Origin: Synechococcus sp. CC9605
GTDB lineage: Bacteria; Cyanobacteriota; Cyanobacteriia; PCC-6307; Cyanobiaceae
DNA: 64,000 nt
Assembly: GCF_000012625.1 (NCBI RefSeq)
Contig: NC_007516.1
Location: 186,001-250,000 of the forward strand
Reading direction: 5' to 3'
Below the pieces are notes generated by a model. That model worked only from the letters and a program-made list of their open reading frames with translations. It made no database searches and was not told the origin of the DNA. Below, one piece after another: positions 63,581 through 64,000 of the stretch (the first letter of the stretch is position 1; each line of letters starts with the position of its first letter). The translations under genes were made by a program, and so were the position numbers.

Positions 63581-63917
63581 CAGATCCGGACGATCAATTC
63601 AGGCGCTTGCGCAAGCCTGCGCCAGGGGGACTTGAAAAATCTGGGAAAAGTCTTAAGATCCTTTTATCGACCGAAGCGCTGTTCAATGTGAACAGGCGCC
63701 CGCCAGCTCTCACAAAGGTTGCAATCGCTTTGCGACCAAAGCTACAGCAGAGGTTGCAGTGTCCTCCGCTGGTTCCTGCTTGGGTGTTGGTGTCCTGCCG
63801 GTGATTGTGGTGTGTCTGCAATTGCCCCGACGCTTCCCTCGCGTCTGGCGTTTTCGTGCCGACGGCGCCTGTTTGTTCTGACGATCCACCCTCTTCCTCT
63901 CGTACCGGAGCCCTTCC
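63581..63917. other. Intergenic region between the histidine kinase and a small basic protein gene
   Basis: No gene was recognised in these 337 nt. Next to the kinase start lies the palindrome GCTTGCGCAAGC (63606-63617). A promoter-like pair is at 63632-63659 on the plus strand, giving a leader of about 250 nt for the next gene. The leader has no recognisable riboswitch. A minus-strand frame of 133 codons through this stretch is low-quality and is not called. Confidence 0.5.
63632..63659 (+). promoter_or_regulatory. Sigma-70-type promoter ahead of the small basic protein gene
   Basis: TTGAAA (63632-63637) and TAAGAT (63654-63659) are spaced 16 nt apart, matching the -35 in five of six and the -10 in four of six positions. 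It points at the gene starting at 63918, leaving an unusually long leader. Confidence 0.4.
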
Positions 63918-64000
63918 ATGTCCAAGAAGCGCAAGCGCATTAGCCGTCGTCGCCTGGCAGGCCAGCGGGTTTTGGCCCACGTGCCTACCCATCACCTCGA
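63918..64000 (+). CDS. Start of a small basic protein, cut by the window edge
   Basis: ATG 63918 opens a frame that runs off the window after 27 codons. It begins MSKKRKRISRRRLAGQRVLA, strongly basic, followed by HVPTHHL. This looks like the start of a short conserved picocyanobacterial protein of unknown role, possibly nucleic-acid binding, given the Arg/Lys run. The frame has no upstream extension and the promoter-like pair at 63632 points to it. Nothing more can be said from the visible part. Confidence 0.6.
   Translation, partial: MSKKRKRISRRRLAGQRVLAHVPTHHL

Noticed and set aside
63594-63995. 133-codon minus-strand frame at the window end
   Set aside because: It runs antisense to the start of the small basic protein gene and through its promoter region. 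The product has no domain and its composition is that of noncoding DNA.
1-64000. CRISPR arrays, transposases, prophage genes or integrases
   Set aside because: No regularly spaced repeats and no recognisable mobile-element proteins were found on either strand.

Overview
This window looks like a contiguous chromosomal piece of a marine picocyanobacterium, most likely a marine Synechococcus (the GC-rich alpha-cyanobacterial group). The reasons are the photosystem II gene run rubA-ycf48-psbE-psbF-psbL-psbJ, a separate psbK, ndhC-ndhK-ndhJ, chlD, a retinal-forming-type carotenoid oxygenase, an NDH-SelD fusion, and dense GC-rich coding with 4-nt start/stop overlaps. Species assignment is inference from gene content only. 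No rRNA, CRISPR array, phage or insertion sequence was seen. There is one tRNA.

Layout. 1-4.9 kb: Kdo (3-deoxy-manno-octulosonate) genes kdsB, kdsC and kdsD, interrupted by katG. 4.9-11.95 kb: cca, a membrane GT-C glycosyltransferase, an NDH-SelD fusion, galE and hisS. 11.95-15.3 kb: a nucleotide-sugar cassette (UDP-xylose synthase, UDP-glucose dehydrogenase, UDP-glucuronate epimerase). 15.3-22.7 kb: an AT-rich, gene-poor island with a Nif11-like small protein, a 590-aa protein that may be a GT-B-like transferase, a 1030-aa GT2-RgpF glycosyltransferase and a small coiled-coil protein. 22.7-26.75 kb: photosystem II cytochrome b559 operon with its assembly factors, divergent from ndhCKJ. 26.75-32 kb: yvcK, an ABC/MCE lipid-transport pair and chlD. 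32-33.5 kb: a second AT-rich insertion, a single TPR-like gene. 33.5-43.6 kb: folK, NUDIX, photolyase, DegT aminotransferase, thioredoxin-like protein, a two-gene split photolyase/cryptochrome, fabI, hisB, carotenoid oxygenase and a SIMPL protein. 43.6-48.45 kb: a tight four-gene operon of SABATH-type methyltransferase, Leu/Glu-dehydrogenase-like enzyme, sarcosine-oxidase-like enzyme and BCCT transporter. 48.5-56.4 kb: rdgB, phosphohexomutase, a RecB-like nuclease, ygfZ, pyrE, tRNA-Met, a CBS/CorC membrane protein and a Gfo/Idh/MocA oxidoreductase. 56.4-64 kb: a 1064-aa homologue of eukaryotic phosphorylase-kinase alpha/beta subunits, a WecG-family transferase, psbK, tgt, cobS, a histidine kinase and the start of a small basic protein.

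How the genes work together. The sugar-nucleotide genes (galE, uxs, ugd, the epimerase, kdsB/C/D, DegT, Gfo/Idh) and the transferases (GT-C, GT2-RgpF, 590-aa protein, WecG) point to cell-surface polysaccharide synthesis, with the AT-rich island as the variable strain-specific part. The photosynthesis block supplies PSII core subunits, assembly factors, chlorophyll synthesis and NDH-1. The best candidates for an undescribed system are the SABATH/dehydrogenase/oxidase/BCCT operon, the split photolyase pair, and the phosphorylase-kinase-like protein in a genome segment with no visible kinase partner.
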